The notes beneath the pieces were generated by a model. The model did no database searches. It was not told the origin of the DNA and worked only from the letters and a program-made list of their open reading frames with translations. 64,000 nucleotides of DNA from Marinobacterium sp. (lineage in GTDB: Bacteria > Pseudomonadota > Gammaproteobacteria > Pseudomonadales > Balneatricaceae): assembly GCA_025800125.1 (NCBI GenBank), contig JAOXSF010000022.1, forward strand, positions 1-64,000. The letters run 5' to 3'. Positions 26,575 through 36,732 of this stretch are shown piece after piece (positions within the stretch are counted from its first letter, which is position 1; each line of letters begins with the position of its first letter). Made by a program: the position numbers and the translations under genes.

Positions 26575-27546
26575 TCAGATTTTCAGCTGCTCAAGCAAGA
26601 TATCCGGGCCATTATCGCGGTTCAGCGGTTTGAAGATGAACCCGGAAATACCTATCTCCTGACAACCATCGACCATCGCTTTATCTGTCACCGATGACAA
26701 CATAACCACAGGCAAGTCCGGACGCATCTGGCGAATGTGTCTCAGCGCTTCATCACCGTTCATCTGATCCATCACTACATCCATAAAAGCAAAATCGATG
26801 GCATGTTCACGCACAATTTCAACCGCTTCAGTGCCGTCTGTCGCTTCAATGATGGTGCCATAGCCCAGTTCATTCAGGAAACGACCAATGGCACGCCGCA
26901 CCAGCGAGCTGTCATCTACCAACAGAATAGTACTTTCATAAGGCAGCGGTGTTGCGCCTCTATTAGCAATCGGGCCAGACGCCTGGCGTTTTGGCGAACG
27001 TTCAACTTTCGCTGAACCATCTTTGTTCATGCCTTTGAAGTTGACGTTACGAATCAGCAAATTGAAGTAGTAACGCCCAACACCATCAATAAAGATAGGC
27101 ACAGTAATAATCTGTTTTACCCCTGCCAGGTAACGGTCCATATCGTCCAGCGTCATCGCACAGTAAGGCGCAGAAAACTCAAAGCCCAGGTTATGGCGAT
27201 TCAGAAAGTCAGTCGCACGACCAACAATCGTGTTACCCCACTCTGATAGCGCACGGCTCAACTCTTCATTCACCTCAGCATAGTCATAGTTTTCACCCAG
27301 CATGTGGTTGCACACCTCGTTACCGAGTGCCAGTGCTGTTTCCGAATAGTGATGCATTAACACCACCCCATCCAGACTGCCACGCATGTCAGAACAAACG
27401 GCGTAACCTTTGAAGCGGAACTGGTCAACCTCGTCCATGAAGGGCTCACCGGCGTGCCCCTTCAGCGAAGTCATGGACTCAAGGCTGGCAATGGACTCAT
27501 TCACAAATGGGTGCAGCGCCACTTTAAAGATAGTATCGACAGACAT
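26575..27546 (-). CDS. CheX-like phosphatase fused to a CheY-type receiver
   Basis: Residues about 1-175 form a CheX-like domain with the phosphatase signature SEWGNTIVG (ExxN at about 102-105). A linker of about 30 residues rich in Lys, Arg, Pro and Ser leads to a receiver domain (about 205-323) with VDD, phospho-acceptor Asp256 in FMDVVMDQMNG, and SS/K at the usual places. CheX proteins dephosphorylate CheY-P. A fusion to a receiver suggests self- or partner-regulated phosphatase activity in chemotaxis or a related pathway. The second of two adjacent ATG codons is chosen because GGGAG then lies at a proper distance. No chemotaxis operon is adjacent. Confidence 0.88.
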   Translation of the reverse strand: MSVDTIFKVALHPFVNESIASLESMTSLKGHAGEPFMDEVDQFRFKGYAVCSDMRGSLDGVVLMHHYSETALALGNEVCNHMLGENYDYAEVNEELSRALSEWGNTIVGRATDFLNRHNLGFEFSAPYCAMTLDDMDRYLAGVKQIITVPIFIDGVGRYYFNLLIRNVNFKGMNKDGSAKVERSPKRQASGPIANRGATPLPYESTILLVDDSSLVRRAIGRFLNELGYGTIIEATDGTEAVEIVREHAIDFAFMDVVMDQMNGDEALRHIRQMRPDLPVVMLSSVTDKAMVDGCQEIGISGFIFKPLNRDNGPDILLEQLKI

Positions 27547-28014
27547 CATTTCTCCCTGGTATGCGTGTTCTATTTATTGTGCAGAAGCCTCGGTATGCTA
27601 TACAGCGCCGTTTTCAGGCGGACAGAGCAGCGCTTTTCAGAGGCAGCTCTTGTTAAAGTTGTTCGGTTAGTAAAGAGCAACCCTGATCTCTTATGTTAAT
27701 ACTGGCACGGCTAACACCGGCTTCAGCAGATAGATCAGAAACCTCACTCTTCCCCCCCTTGCCCAGCCGTTTTTGCACAGCTATATCCACACTATATCGC
27801 GAGGTTCTGTTATCAGATTGCACAAGTTATCATTCAAATATCGTAATGCAACTTTTCTGATACCTGTTTTCCCCGGAAACCTGACACCTGTCAAACCATA
27901 AAACAGCAGCTATAAAAACAGCAGATCAGTAACTCATTTCCCCTTACGCTGTGCTTTTGCGTATAATGCGCGGCTGATTTTTCAGGCCCACTGAACCACG
28001 AGGCACCTTTGCAC
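27547..28014. other. Divergent gene-free stretch between CheX-receiver and helicase genes
   Basis: I see no gene. It must hold the promoters of both flanking genes. A perfect TATAAT stands at 27962-27967, about 48 bases before the helicase ATG. Confidence 0.5.
27962..27967 (+). promoter_or_regulatory. Probable -10 box of the RhlE-type helicase gene
   Basis: TATAAT, preceded by TTTTGCG, is followed by a GC-rich discriminator (GCGCGGC). No good -35 match is seen at 16-18 bp. Confidence 0.5.
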
Positions 28015-29280
28015 ATGAAGTTTTCATCCCTTGATCTGGCCCCTGATCTGTTACGCGCACTGGACGCCTGTGGCTACCGTGAAATGACTCCAATCCAGCA
28101 GAAAGCCATTGTGCCTGCACGGCGTGGCCGTGATCTGCTGGCCAACGCGCAGACGGGCACCGGTAAAACTGCGGCGTTCGCACTGCCCATTATTCAGCAA
28201 ATGCTGGACCGCCCAGAACCTACACAGCCAGGCAGTACCCGCGCCTTGATTCTGACCCCAACCCGTGAACTTGCCGATCAGCTGGCTGAAACCATCAGCA
28301 GCTATACACAGCTTCTGAAACTCAGCGTACTGGCAATCTCCGGCGGTAGCACGCTACAAAGTCAGCAGAACAGGATCAGTAAAGGTGTTGACCTGTTAAT
28401 TGCAACACCAGGACGCCTGCTTGAGCATGTCAGCCAGTGCAACATTGACCTGCATAATGTCGAATTTATCGTCCTGGACGAAGCAGACCGTATGCTGGAT
28501 ATGGGCTTTATCAGCGACGTGATGAGCCTGATGCAAGGCACGTCAGAAGAACGTCAGACATTGCTATTCTCTGCCACCAGCTCTCCCGCAGTTAATGAGC
28601 TGGCACAGAAGATCCTGAACCGCCCGGAAACCATCCGCATGGCAAAACAGAATGCTACGGCAGATACTGTAGAGCACGTGGTTTATCCCGTAGAGGAACG
28701 CCGTAAACCAGACCTGTTTGCTGAACTGCTGGAAGAAAATAGCTGGTTTCAGGTGCTGGTGTTCACCAGCACTAAAAAACAGGCTGACGAACTGCTGATG
28801 GACCTGAAAATAGACGGCATTAAAGGTGCAGTTTGCCATGGCGACAAAGCTCAGGGTGCGCGCCGACGCGCAATTGCTGACTTCAAATCTGGCAAGCTAC
28901 AGGTGCTGGTTGCAACCGAGGTGGCCGCACGCGGGCTTGATATTCAGGGGCTGGAACACGTCGTTAACTACAATCTGCCCTGGTTACCGGAAGATTATGT
29001 ACATCGCATTGGTCGCACAGGCCGGGCGGGACAGAAAGGTAAAGCGATCTCTTTCGTCAGCCGCGAAGAAGAGCGTGCTCTGGATGCCATTGAACATCTG
29101 ATCGGCTATCGCATTCGCCGCATTAACCGTCCAGGCTATGAGGTGGGCAGCCGCGACGGTCTGCGTAAGCGTGTTGCTTCCTCACGCGGGCCACAGAAAC
29201 GCAACAAGGCTACCAGAACACAAGTCAAGGGCGGCAACAGCCAGATCAGTGCCGGTAAACGCCGCAAGCGCAGCAACTAA
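28015..29280 (+). CDS. rhlE: DEAD-box ATP-dependent RNA helicase, RhlE type
   Basis: The 421-residue protein shows all DEAD-box motifs: Q motif (GYREMTPIQQKAI), Walker A AQTGTGKT, PTRELADQ, TPGRLLEH, DEAD (VLDEADRMLDMGF), SAT, and HRIGRTGRAG. A basic C-terminal tail (KKR-rich, about 375-421) is typical of RhlE-like helicases in RNA decay and ribosome assembly. An in-frame TTG six bases upstream has better spacing to GAGG, but the family normally begins near MKFSSLDLAPDLLRAL, so ATG is preferred. Confidence 0.93.
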   Translation: MKFSSLDLAPDLLRALDACGYREMTPIQQKAIVPARRGRDLLANAQTGTGKTAAFALPIIQQMLDRPEPTQPGSTRALILTPTRELADQLAETISSYTQLLKLSVLAISGGSTLQSQQNRISKGVDLLIATPGRLLEHVSQCNIDLHNVEFIVLDEADRMLDMGFISDVMSLMQGTSEERQTLLFSATSSPAVNELAQKILNRPETIRMAKQNATADTVEHVVYPVEERRKPDLFAELLEENSWFQVLVFTSTKKQADELLMDLKIDGIKGAVCHGDKAQGARRRAIADFKSGKLQVLVATEVAARGLDIQGLEHVVNYNLPWLPEDYVHRIGRTGRAGQKGKAISFVSREEERALDAIEHLIGYRIRRINRPGYEVGSRDGLRKRVASSRGPQKRNKATRTQVKGGNSQISAGKRRKRSN

Positions 29281-29360
29281 TAAATAACCGATAACCGAGA
29301 TTAACGAATAGCAGAGGCTCAGTCCTTCTGTTACCAAAGCGCTTATCGAGGCGGGCCTGC

Positions 29361-31685
29361 TTACAGGCCCTCTCCCGTCACCCGAAAACGACGCCTTACC
29401 AGCTGCCCCTGTTGATCAATCACCAGCAACTGGCGTTCACCTCCCCTTTTCAGCGGCCATAGCAGTATTTCACCTGCCCGGTTTGCCGCAATCCGCTGCC
29501 CATCCAGATACCAGTGACGTAGCCCTTGCCCACCCAATGTACTTAACTGTAATACTGGCAGGGCCCGAGTACCCGGCGCTCTGCGCAGTACAGTGCCGGG
29601 CTCCAGCCCGGTTAACTGCAACGGTTGTAGTAGCACCGGACGTAACGAAGGGACACATTGTTCATTCCAGGCGGGCAGGGCAACTGCTTGTTGTTGCACT
29701 GGCGTCAACCAGGGCTGTACTGCCAACGGCCAGCGCGGTGTCTGCATAGGCTGAATATCACCGCCAATACAGCCTGGCACCACACGCTTGCCGCTGGCAT
29801 CTCGCCACCAGCGTCGCCAGAGCCCATAATCGCCATCGCTCAGGGTAGGCGGCGCAGTCTGATTCAACAGCAATGCCCGTCTGGCTTGTGGACAGGGCAG
29901 GCCTGTCTGTTGCCGTGTGCCCTGCGGCCAGCAGATCATTGCCGGGCTGACCGTATCCGGCATTGCCGGAACCGTCTGGTCAGGCAAGCGGGCGATCAGC
30001 TGTTGCAGTAAAGGCACCGCTGTATTGCGACCATAAAAACCTGGTAGCGGCGTGCCATCAGGCCGACCAATCCAGACCCCCATTGTATACTGTTCACTCA
30101 CCCCCAGCGCCCAGCTATCACGATAGCCATAACTGGTACCTGTTTTCCACACCATCGCCGCAGGCTGTAAACGGCTGAGACGACTACTACGCCCGACAGG
30201 TAACTGCAACATACGGTGCACAATCACCGCTGCACCAGGTGATAATAAATAACGCGGCTGAGTTGTGGTCGGTTCATTTAAGCGATAGCGTAGAGGCTTT
30301 GTCGCTCCACTACCGGCCAGCGCCTGGTAACCTGTCACCAACTGCTCCAGTGAAGTCCCCGCGCCACCCAGTACCAGCGCTTCGCTCGCACGCCCATCAG
30401 GAATCCGTAGTTTAACGCCAGCATTCGCCAGCCTGGCATTGAACAGATATGGCCCTAACCGGGCCAGTAGATTCACGGCCGGAATATTAAGTGAACGACG
30501 CAGCGCTTGCGCCGCAGAAACAGGGCCACTGAACCCACGGCTGAAATTACCTGGCTGATACGTTTGACCATAACGCGGTGTATCACTCAGCAGCGATTCA
30601 CTGTGGATCAAACCTGCATCCAGCGCCATACCGTACAAAAAAGGCTTCAGGGTTGAACCAGGGGAGCGCACCGCCTGCACCATGTCGACATGGCCCGCTC
30701 GCGAAGGGTCAGCAAAGTCAGCACTGCCAACATAGGCCAATACCTGAGCCGTACGATTATCAACCAGTAAAACAGCAGCCGAACTCCCCTCAGGCAAACG
30801 ACGACCGTAATCGCGCACCCGCTGTGCCAGCGCTCGTTGCAATGTGCTATCAAGTGTTGTCGTAATTAAGGACTGGCCCGGGTACTGCTGTATCAGGCGA
30901 CGTGACAAAAGTGGTGCCTGCTGCGGTGTACGGGGTTGACGCGCCAGCACAGTTTCCAGTCTGGCGGCCTGTACCCGTGCTGCAGGCCACTCACCCAATG
31001 TCTGTAACCGTGCCAGCACTTTGTCTCGCGCCTGTTGTGCCAGCACAGGATGGCGATCAGGCCGTAAACGACTGGGCGCTTGAGGTAATACAGCAAGTAA
31101 GGCAGCTTCAGCATCCGTCAACAGGGCAGCCGGTTTATCCAGATAACCGTAACTGGCAGCTTGAACACCCTGCAATGTGCCACCAAAGGGCGCCAGATTA
31201 AGGTAAAGGGTAAGGATTTCACGTTTACTGAGCTGCCATTCCAGCTGCAATGTACGTGCTAGCTGCTGCAATTTACCCCACAAAGTACGCGGGTGTGGAT
31301 GCAGCAATCGGGCCACTTGCATCGACAGCGTAGAGCCTCCTGAAATCACCCGCCCACTTTGCAGGTTCTGCCAGCTGGCTCGCAGTAACGCAAAGGGGTT
31401 AACCCCCGGATGCCACCAGAACCAGCGATCTTCGTAACCCAGCAACGCCTCAAGATAAGCAGGGCTAACCTGCTCCAGCGTCGCCGGGTAACGCCAAACG
31501 CCATCGGAGTCAGCAAACGCCCGTAGCGGCTCACCATGCCGGTCTGTTACCAGTCGAGCCTGGCTACGTTGCAAATCAGGCAGGGCCAATGGATATGCTT
31601 GATTCAGCTCCCACAAAAGCAACAACAGTGTCAGCAGGGTAACGCCTGCCAACGCAAGTCGGTTAACGCGGCTGAACAACTTCAA
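29361..31685 (-). CDS. pbpC: Penicillin-binding protein 1C
   Basis: The 774-residue protein is a class A peptidoglycan synthase. It has an N-terminal membrane anchor (about 10-28), a glycosyltransferase domain (EDRWFWWHPGVNPFALLRA, SGGSTLSMQVARLL), a transpeptidase domain with SPGSTLKPFLYG (SxxK), RRSLN (SxN) and WKTGTSYGYRD (KTG), and a C-terminal BiPBP-type beta domain. It overlaps the alpha-2-macroglobulin gene by 23 bp, the usual pbpC/A2M partnership in which A2M traps proteases after envelope breach and PbpC repairs the wall. The stop codon lies in the loop of a GGGCCTG/CAGGCCC hairpin (29353-29370). Confidence 0.96.
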   Translation of the reverse strand: MKLFSRVNRLALAGVTLLTLLLLLWELNQAYPLALPDLQRSQARLVTDRHGEPLRAFADSDGVWRYPATLEQVSPAYLEALLGYEDRWFWWHPGVNPFALLRASWQNLQSGRVISGGSTLSMQVARLLHPHPRTLWGKLQQLARTLQLEWQLSKREILTLYLNLAPFGGTLQGVQAASYGYLDKPAALLTDAEAALLAVLPQAPSRLRPDRHPVLAQQARDKVLARLQTLGEWPAARVQAARLETVLARQPRTPQQAPLLSRRLIQQYPGQSLITTTLDSTLQRALAQRVRDYGRRLPEGSSAAVLLVDNRTAQVLAYVGSADFADPSRAGHVDMVQAVRSPGSTLKPFLYGMALDAGLIHSESLLSDTPRYGQTYQPGNFSRGFSGPVSAAQALRRSLNIPAVNLLARLGPYLFNARLANAGVKLRIPDGRASEALVLGGAGTSLEQLVTGYQALAGSGATKPLRYRLNEPTTTQPRYLLSPGAAVIVHRMLQLPVGRSSRLSRLQPAAMVWKTGTSYGYRDSWALGVSEQYTMGVWIGRPDGTPLPGFYGRNTAVPLLQQLIARLPDQTVPAMPDTVSPAMICWPQGTRQQTGLPCPQARRALLLNQTAPPTLSDGDYGLWRRWWRDASGKRVVPGCIGGDIQPMQTPRWPLAVQPWLTPVQQQAVALPAWNEQCVPSLRPVLLQPLQLTGLEPGTVLRRAPGTRALPVLQLSTLGGQGLRHWYLDGQRIAANRAGEILLWPLKRGGERQLLVIDQQGQLVRRRFRVTGEGL

Positions 31686-34600
31686 CGCGGCTGCCTGTTT
31701 CCCCTATTGCTCGCCGTTCTGGCCGATACATATCTTCCAGCAACGCAGGTGCAGGTTGATAACTTCCCGGCGTCACAGCCCGCATCAGATAGAATAACCG
31801 GGTTACCTGGCCTGGGCTCAATGCCAATGCGGCAATATAACGGTCGTCACGAAACGCCTGATATTGCAGTACAGCCCGCTGTTGTAGCTCCATCACACTA
31901 TATTGCTCACCATCCAGGTGCAGGTGAATCCCCTCAAGTCCAGCAGCGTGAGCCAGCGCAGGGTTTTCCAGCTCAAAGCCCGCCGGAATCATATCAACCA
32001 GCAACGCATCCGGTGTACGTTGTGCTGCTTCTAATACCAGCTCAACCAGTATCAGCTCACCGGTTTCGACAAACTGTAACTCACGCGGCTCCCCTTCCGG
32101 GCTGTAGTAATAGCGTTCTACTGCCAGCTGCTGACTCAGCGGTGGCGGTGGCTGCGCGCTGCGGCCCTGACTAGCTAGTGTGACGTATAGCGGCTTGCTG
32201 GTACGGTTTTCCAATTGCACCGGCAATGCAAGTTGCTCGCTATCGAGTGCACCATGCCATCGGCCTGTCTGATCAATAAGCATTGTCTCATCCAGCATTT
32301 TCAGCGCCAGTTGCCAGCGCTCTCCTCTGTGCTGCGCCAGTAACTGGCCTGCCTGATAAAGTGCCGCCTGACTTTGTGGGCTCAACCAACGCTGATCAGA
32401 CAACCATTGCATTAATTGCAACGCCAACCGGCCCTGCTGACCATCAATTTCAACGCTGTCATTCAGACTGAACTGGCCCAATAACACAATCATGGCAGCC
32501 AGATCACGCCCATCACTGCCATAATCACCCAGATACTGCTCGCTACGTGGGGTCTGCAACGCCTGCTGTAATGCTTCGCTCGCCAGCGGCTGATCACCCA
32601 TATTGTGCAACGCCAACGCCAGATGCATTAACGGCAACCCACTGGCAGCGGCTTGTTTCTGCTGCTGATACAACGTGCGTAATTGCCCTAAGGGCGCTTG
32701 CTGCACACGGGATAACAGGTAACCCGCATAAGCACGCCAGGCCAGTGTGTAGTGCCGTGGATTTTCGCTCCAACGCCCTTCCGTACGATGCCGAGACAGA
32801 TAACGCTGTAATCGCTGCAACGCCTTGTCCAGGATAGTGGGCGAGACAGCAATACCTTGATCACGCACCTGCAACAGGAAGTCTGTGGCGTAAGCTGTTA
32901 ACCAGTGTTCTTCTGGTGACTGATTACTCCACAGGCCAAAACTACCATCATCACGTTGCAGCTCACTGATACGTGCAACGGCCTGGTTCAACGCCTGCTG
33001 TCGCACATCAGACTCCAATTGCGCCCCGGATGTATTAAGCAACACCAAACCACGGCTAACCGTCTGCTCAAGACAGCGATACGGATACGCCAGTTGTTGC
33101 TCCAGCAAACGAGTGACTGGCAACTGCGGTGTATTACTGACAGTCAGATGCGCACGGCGACTCTGTAATTCAGCCTGCTGCAAGACCGGACTGTTTAACA
33201 GCCATTGCTCACCTGCCTGCAGCAACTGATAGCGGCTCTCAGTCAAAACCGGCCACGCTGCCCGAACAGGTATCTGCCACTGGCGCTGTACCGGGCTTAG
33301 CTGTTCTGGACTTAGCTGTTCTGGACTTAGTTGCTCTGGACTTAGTTGCTCAGGGTTTTCAACCTCGGTGATATGGAGCTGTAATTGCCCATGCTCAAGC
33401 TGAGCATGGGTCTGCTCTGAGGCTGTAACAATGAACGGCAGTGCAGCGCGGGCTCCATCTGCCAGCGTGAGCTGACGCTGGCCATCAAGCAGACTGATGC
33501 CGCCTTGCGCTTTCATCACAATATTCAATGTGCGGGGCTGACCACTGCGATTTTGCAGTGTCAGCGTTACCAGCGATTGATCACCTGATGCCATAAATCG
33601 TGGCATTGCCAGCTGAGTTACCAATGGTGCAACAACGGTCAACGGCTGTTGAACACTGCCAACACCATCGTGACTCCAGGCCTGCGCCATTAGCTGCAAC
33701 TCTCCATTAAAGTACGGTAGTGTCAGCTCAACTTCACCATGCCCTTCGCTGTCCAGCTGCACCGGGCCGCTAAACAGTGACACAATCTGCACATCAGCCT
33801 GAGGCTGTTCTCCGCCACGACTGAGATCAGCGTCACCACCGAAGCGTGGTCTGGCAGCTTGCAGTGCTTCAGTTTCGACCACACGGTGGTACAAATCCCG
33901 CAGTTCCACACTGTAACGACGTGGGCCAAAGAAGTAATCAAATGGATTCGGTGTGCTGTAATCCGTCAGGTTGAGGATGCCGCTGTCTACCGCTGACAGT
34001 GTCATCCAGCGTGTGCTTTTACCGGCACCACTAACATGCACAGGAATTTTCAAGGTCTGGGCCGGTGCAACCTGTTCCGGCAGATCAATATCAATTTTCA
34101 GCTTACGATCACTGCGGTCAAGCGGCAGGTGTACCAGCCCCAGAGCACGGGCAGGCGTTACTGCGGCGTCACCACTGCCTGCGGGACGCAATGCAACCAC
34201 AGACAGGTAGAGATCATGTCGAGGCTGATCAACCGGCACAGGTACTTCAAACGTCGCCCCCTCCTTTGGCAGCTCTACCCGCTGCAACCAGAGCAGTTGT
34301 TCCCCACTTTCCAGTATCAATAATGCCTTGCCCGCATGGGGAGCAGTAACACGTACCCGCGCAATATCTCCTGCTTTATATGCCGGACGATCCAGCACCA
34401 GACTGGCCTGGTCAGGCCTTACTCCAGCACTGGACTGGCTTTGTTGCCAATTGCGATACCAGTCTTCACCTGCATGGAAACGCAGACTGGTCAAACGATC
34501 ACCGTCTGGCGTTTTCAATTCCAGTCGATACCAGCCCCAATCGACAGGTAATGTCAGTTTGACCGGTGCCTGCGCACTCAGCATCAACTGTTCACTGGCC

Positions 34601-36732
34601 ACCGGATAAGTTTTGTCTGTCCACTGATAATGCCAGCCATTTTGTGGGTTATAGCTCCAGAAATACTGCCGCTCTTCACGAATCAGCGTTGCTAATACCT
34701 GGCCTGATTGCAGTTGCCCTTGCAGATTACTGCGAATCAGGCTGAAACTGACCTTGCTGTTTTCTGCAGGATTGGCATCGCCAAATGCAGGCTTAACACC
34801 AACCAGTGCATCACCAGGCCAGAACAACGCATCGTAATACCGACTAACGGCCCGCCCACCGGTTTCATAAAGACGCCCCTGCAAGCGCAAGCGCATTGGC
34901 GACTGATAGTTATAACGTTCGGCAGGTACCCTGACCTGTGCCTGCCCCTGAGCATCAAGTTTCAGATCAACCAGTGGCTGGGCACGGCTGTCACCCTGAT
35001 CACGGGAATCACCAAACTGATACCCTGGCCACTGTGTTAACGGGCTACGCCATGGCTTCGCAAGGAATTTTACTTCCAGACGGTTATCAACAGCAGGCGC
35101 ACCGTGCAGATATTCCCCCTTGATGGCAACCTGCAAACTTTGTCCCACCGTTACAACCTGAAGCTGCGAGTTATCCTGCTGCTGTGGCTTATGCTGATTG
35201 ACGGACCTTTGTTGATTGACGGAGCTTTGTTGACTGAAAGGGCTTTGTTGACTGAAAGAAAGACGCATTCTCTCCGGCATAAAATCTTCCAGCTGAAAGC
35301 TGTACCGCACGGGCTGACGGAAAGGGCCATCAACTTCAACCGCCCAGCGCCCTAACGGCGCACTGGCAGGAATTGACCACTGCTGTTGATAGTAACCACC
35401 TGTGTTCTGCTCTGGCTGCCAGGAAAAACGCATCGCTTCGCTACCATCAGGGCGCAAAATACGAGCTTGCAGCACGGCTGGCTCGGTCAGGCGACCGTCC
35501 GGACTCCGCAAAAGAGCCGAAAGCTGCAAGGTTTCACCAGCACGGTAAAGGTCACGGGGGCCATAAATAAACAGCTCCTGCGGCTGCCATGGACGGCTGT
35601 TCAAGCGAAATTCAGACAGATCAAGTGCCGGACGCTGTAATAGCAACCGTGCCTGCTGATCACCCTTCACCACCTTTACAGCACGCGCTTTATCGGCCAG
35701 AGCTCGATAAGGCAGTGTTGCTTTACCCTGGCTGTCAGTACGGGTGCGCGTCAGCACTTTCTGGCGCTGATCGAGCAAGGTCACTTCCGCCCCTGCAAAA
35801 GCACTACCCTGTTGCAAAGAGCTGGCAAACAGCGTCAGTTTCTGATCATAGATGCGCGCATGCAGGCCCATATCTGTTACACGGAACCATGTATACTGCT
35901 CGTTACGGTAATGGCCCGGCGCGGTCATCACCGCCATGTAAAGCCCGGGTTCTGACAATGCCTTGATGCCAGACAGCTCAATGACCCGTTTCACCCGCGT
36001 ATTGCGCGCTGCATTGAGCTGATAACGGTCACTGTGAACCAGGGTTGTCATACGCGCCAGATCTTCGCTGTACCAGCTCTCACGGCCGCTATACCCAGCC
36101 TGACGCAGGAATGCCTGTACCTGCTCTGGTGCAACACGCAGAAAATCAATATTCACCTCAGCCACATTCACCGCTTCTACCGGTAACCCCTGGCCAGGCA
36201 CAATATACAGACCATCACTACTAAAACTGGCTCCTGCCGTCAGGGCACGCGTTTCAACATGCTGGCTAACCGCTGCAAGCAGATGCAGGCCATTACTTGC
36301 TGGTAAGCCAGCCTGCACTTCAATCTGATAGTTTTGCTGAGGCTCAGTGTTATCAAAACGTAACGTACGCCCATCATCGCTGATCTGCCACCCCCCTGCG
36401 ACGGGTTCATCAGCAAGGCTGACCAACAACCAGGGCTGTATATCCTGACTGCGATCAACAGGATGCGACAGAATAACCGATAGCTGATTACGCCCAGCAA
36501 AGGTACGTTCTCCTATATCCAGCACACGCAACGCCTGTGTGGATTCAGCCTGTACCGGCAATAGCGGTCTGGATACCTTTGGAGCCTCAGTTGCAGCTTG
36601 GCTATATGTTGCAGCCAAGCCATGTAACGGTAGCAAGAGCCCGGTAAGCAGCAACACCGGCAGCAGGGCAGCATGCAAAGAAAGGTAAAAAATCGGCAAG
36701 CGGGAATAACCCCATGAGGCGCAGGCAGTCAT
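31663..36732 (-). CDS. Bacterial alpha-2-macroglobulin family protein
   Basis: The 1689-residue periplasmic protein has a signal sequence ending near LPLHGLAA. Unlike Escherichia coli YfhM it shows no lipobox there, so it may be soluble. Macroglobulin domains (for example DLYRAGETLQLSALLRSPDG), a thioester motif CLEQ at about Cys1220 (YPYRCLEQTVSRG) and an alpha-alpha toroid with GSFGLWSNQSPEEHWLTAYA support protease-trapping function. Two in-frame repeat tracts occur: SPEQL-type pentapeptides (33293-33352) and Gln/Ser/Asn-rich hexads (35195-35262). The gene precedes pbpC and overlaps it. No lysine-rich bait region is obvious by eye. Confidence 0.95.
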   Translation of the reverse strand: MTACASWGYSRLPIFYLSLHAALLPVLLLTGLLLPLHGLAATYSQAATEAPKVSRPLLPVQAESTQALRVLDIGERTFAGRNQLSVILSHPVDRSQDIQPWLLVSLADEPVAGGWQISDDGRTLRFDNTEPQQNYQIEVQAGLPASNGLHLLAAVSQHVETRALTAGASFSSDGLYIVPGQGLPVEAVNVAEVNIDFLRVAPEQVQAFLRQAGYSGRESWYSEDLARMTTLVHSDRYQLNAARNTRVKRVIELSGIKALSEPGLYMAVMTAPGHYRNEQYTWFRVTDMGLHARIYDQKLTLFASSLQQGSAFAGAEVTLLDQRQKVLTRTRTDSQGKATLPYRALADKARAVKVVKGDQQARLLLQRPALDLSEFRLNSRPWQPQELFIYGPRDLYRAGETLQLSALLRSPDGRLTEPAVLQARILRPDGSEAMRFSWQPEQNTGGYYQQQWSIPASAPLGRWAVEVDGPFRQPVRYSFQLEDFMPERMRLSFSQQSPFSQQSSVNQQRSVNQHKPQQQDNSQLQVVTVGQSLQVAIKGEYLHGAPAVDNRLEVKFLAKPWRSPLTQWPGYQFGDSRDQGDSRAQPLVDLKLDAQGQAQVRVPAERYNYQSPMRLRLQGRLYETGGRAVSRYYDALFWPGDALVGVKPAFGDANPAENSKVSFSLIRSNLQGQLQSGQVLATLIREERQYFWSYNPQNGWHYQWTDKTYPVASEQLMLSAQAPVKLTLPVDWGWYRLELKTPDGDRLTSLRFHAGEDWYRNWQQSQSSAGVRPDQASLVLDRPAYKAGDIARVRVTAPHAGKALLILESGEQLLWLQRVELPKEGATFEVPVPVDQPRHDLYLSVVALRPAGSGDAAVTPARALGLVHLPLDRSDRKLKIDIDLPEQVAPAQTLKIPVHVSGAGKSTRWMTLSAVDSGILNLTDYSTPNPFDYFFGPRRYSVELRDLYHRVVETEALQAARPRFGGDADLSRGGEQPQADVQIVSLFSGPVQLDSEGHGEVELTLPYFNGELQLMAQAWSHDGVGSVQQPLTVVAPLVTQLAMPRFMASGDQSLVTLTLQNRSGQPRTLNIVMKAQGGISLLDGQRQLTLADGARAALPFIVTASEQTHAQLEHGQLQLHITEVENPEQLSPEQLSPEQLSPEQLSPVQRQWQIPVRAAWPVLTESRYQLLQAGEQWLLNSPVLQQAELQSRRAHLTVSNTPQLPVTRLLEQQLAYPYRCLEQTVSRGLVLLNTSGAQLESDVRQQALNQAVARISELQRDDGSFGLWSNQSPEEHWLTAYATDFLLQVRDQGIAVSPTILDKALQRLQRYLSRHRTEGRWSENPRHYTLAWRAYAGYLLSRVQQAPLGQLRTLYQQQKQAAASGLPLMHLALALHNMGDQPLASEALQQALQTPRSEQYLGDYGSDGRDLAAMIVLLGQFSLNDSVEIDGQQGRLALQLMQWLSDQRWLSPQSQAALYQAGQLLAQHRGERWQLALKMLDETMLIDQTGRWHGALDSEQLALPVQLENRTSKPLYVTLASQGRSAQPPPPLSQQLAVERYYYSPEGEPRELQFVETGELILVELVLEAAQRTPDALLVDMIPAGFELENPALAHAAGLEGIHLHLDGEQYSVMELQQRAVLQYQAFRDDRYIAALALSPGQVTRLFYLMRAVTPGSYQPAPALLEDMYRPERRAIGETGSRVEVVQPR
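33293..33352. repeat. 15-bp coding tandem repeat, four units, in the A2M gene
   Basis: GGACTTAGCTGTTCT and near-identical units at 33293, 33308, 33323 and 33338 encode consecutive LSPEQ pentapeptides. Confidence 0.93.
35195..35262. repeat. 18-bp coding tandem repeat in the A2M gene
   Basis: TGATTGACGGACCTTTGT, TGATTGACGGAGCTTTGT, TGACTGAAAGGGCTTTGT and a partial fourth copy encode Gln/Ser/Asn-rich hexapeptides (QQSPFS, QQSSVN, QQRSVN). Confidence 0.9.

Noticed and set aside
28009-28014. TTG start for the RhlE-type helicase
   Set aside because: Spacing to GAGG is better than for the ATG, but the family N-terminus aligns with the ATG, so it is kept only as an alternative.
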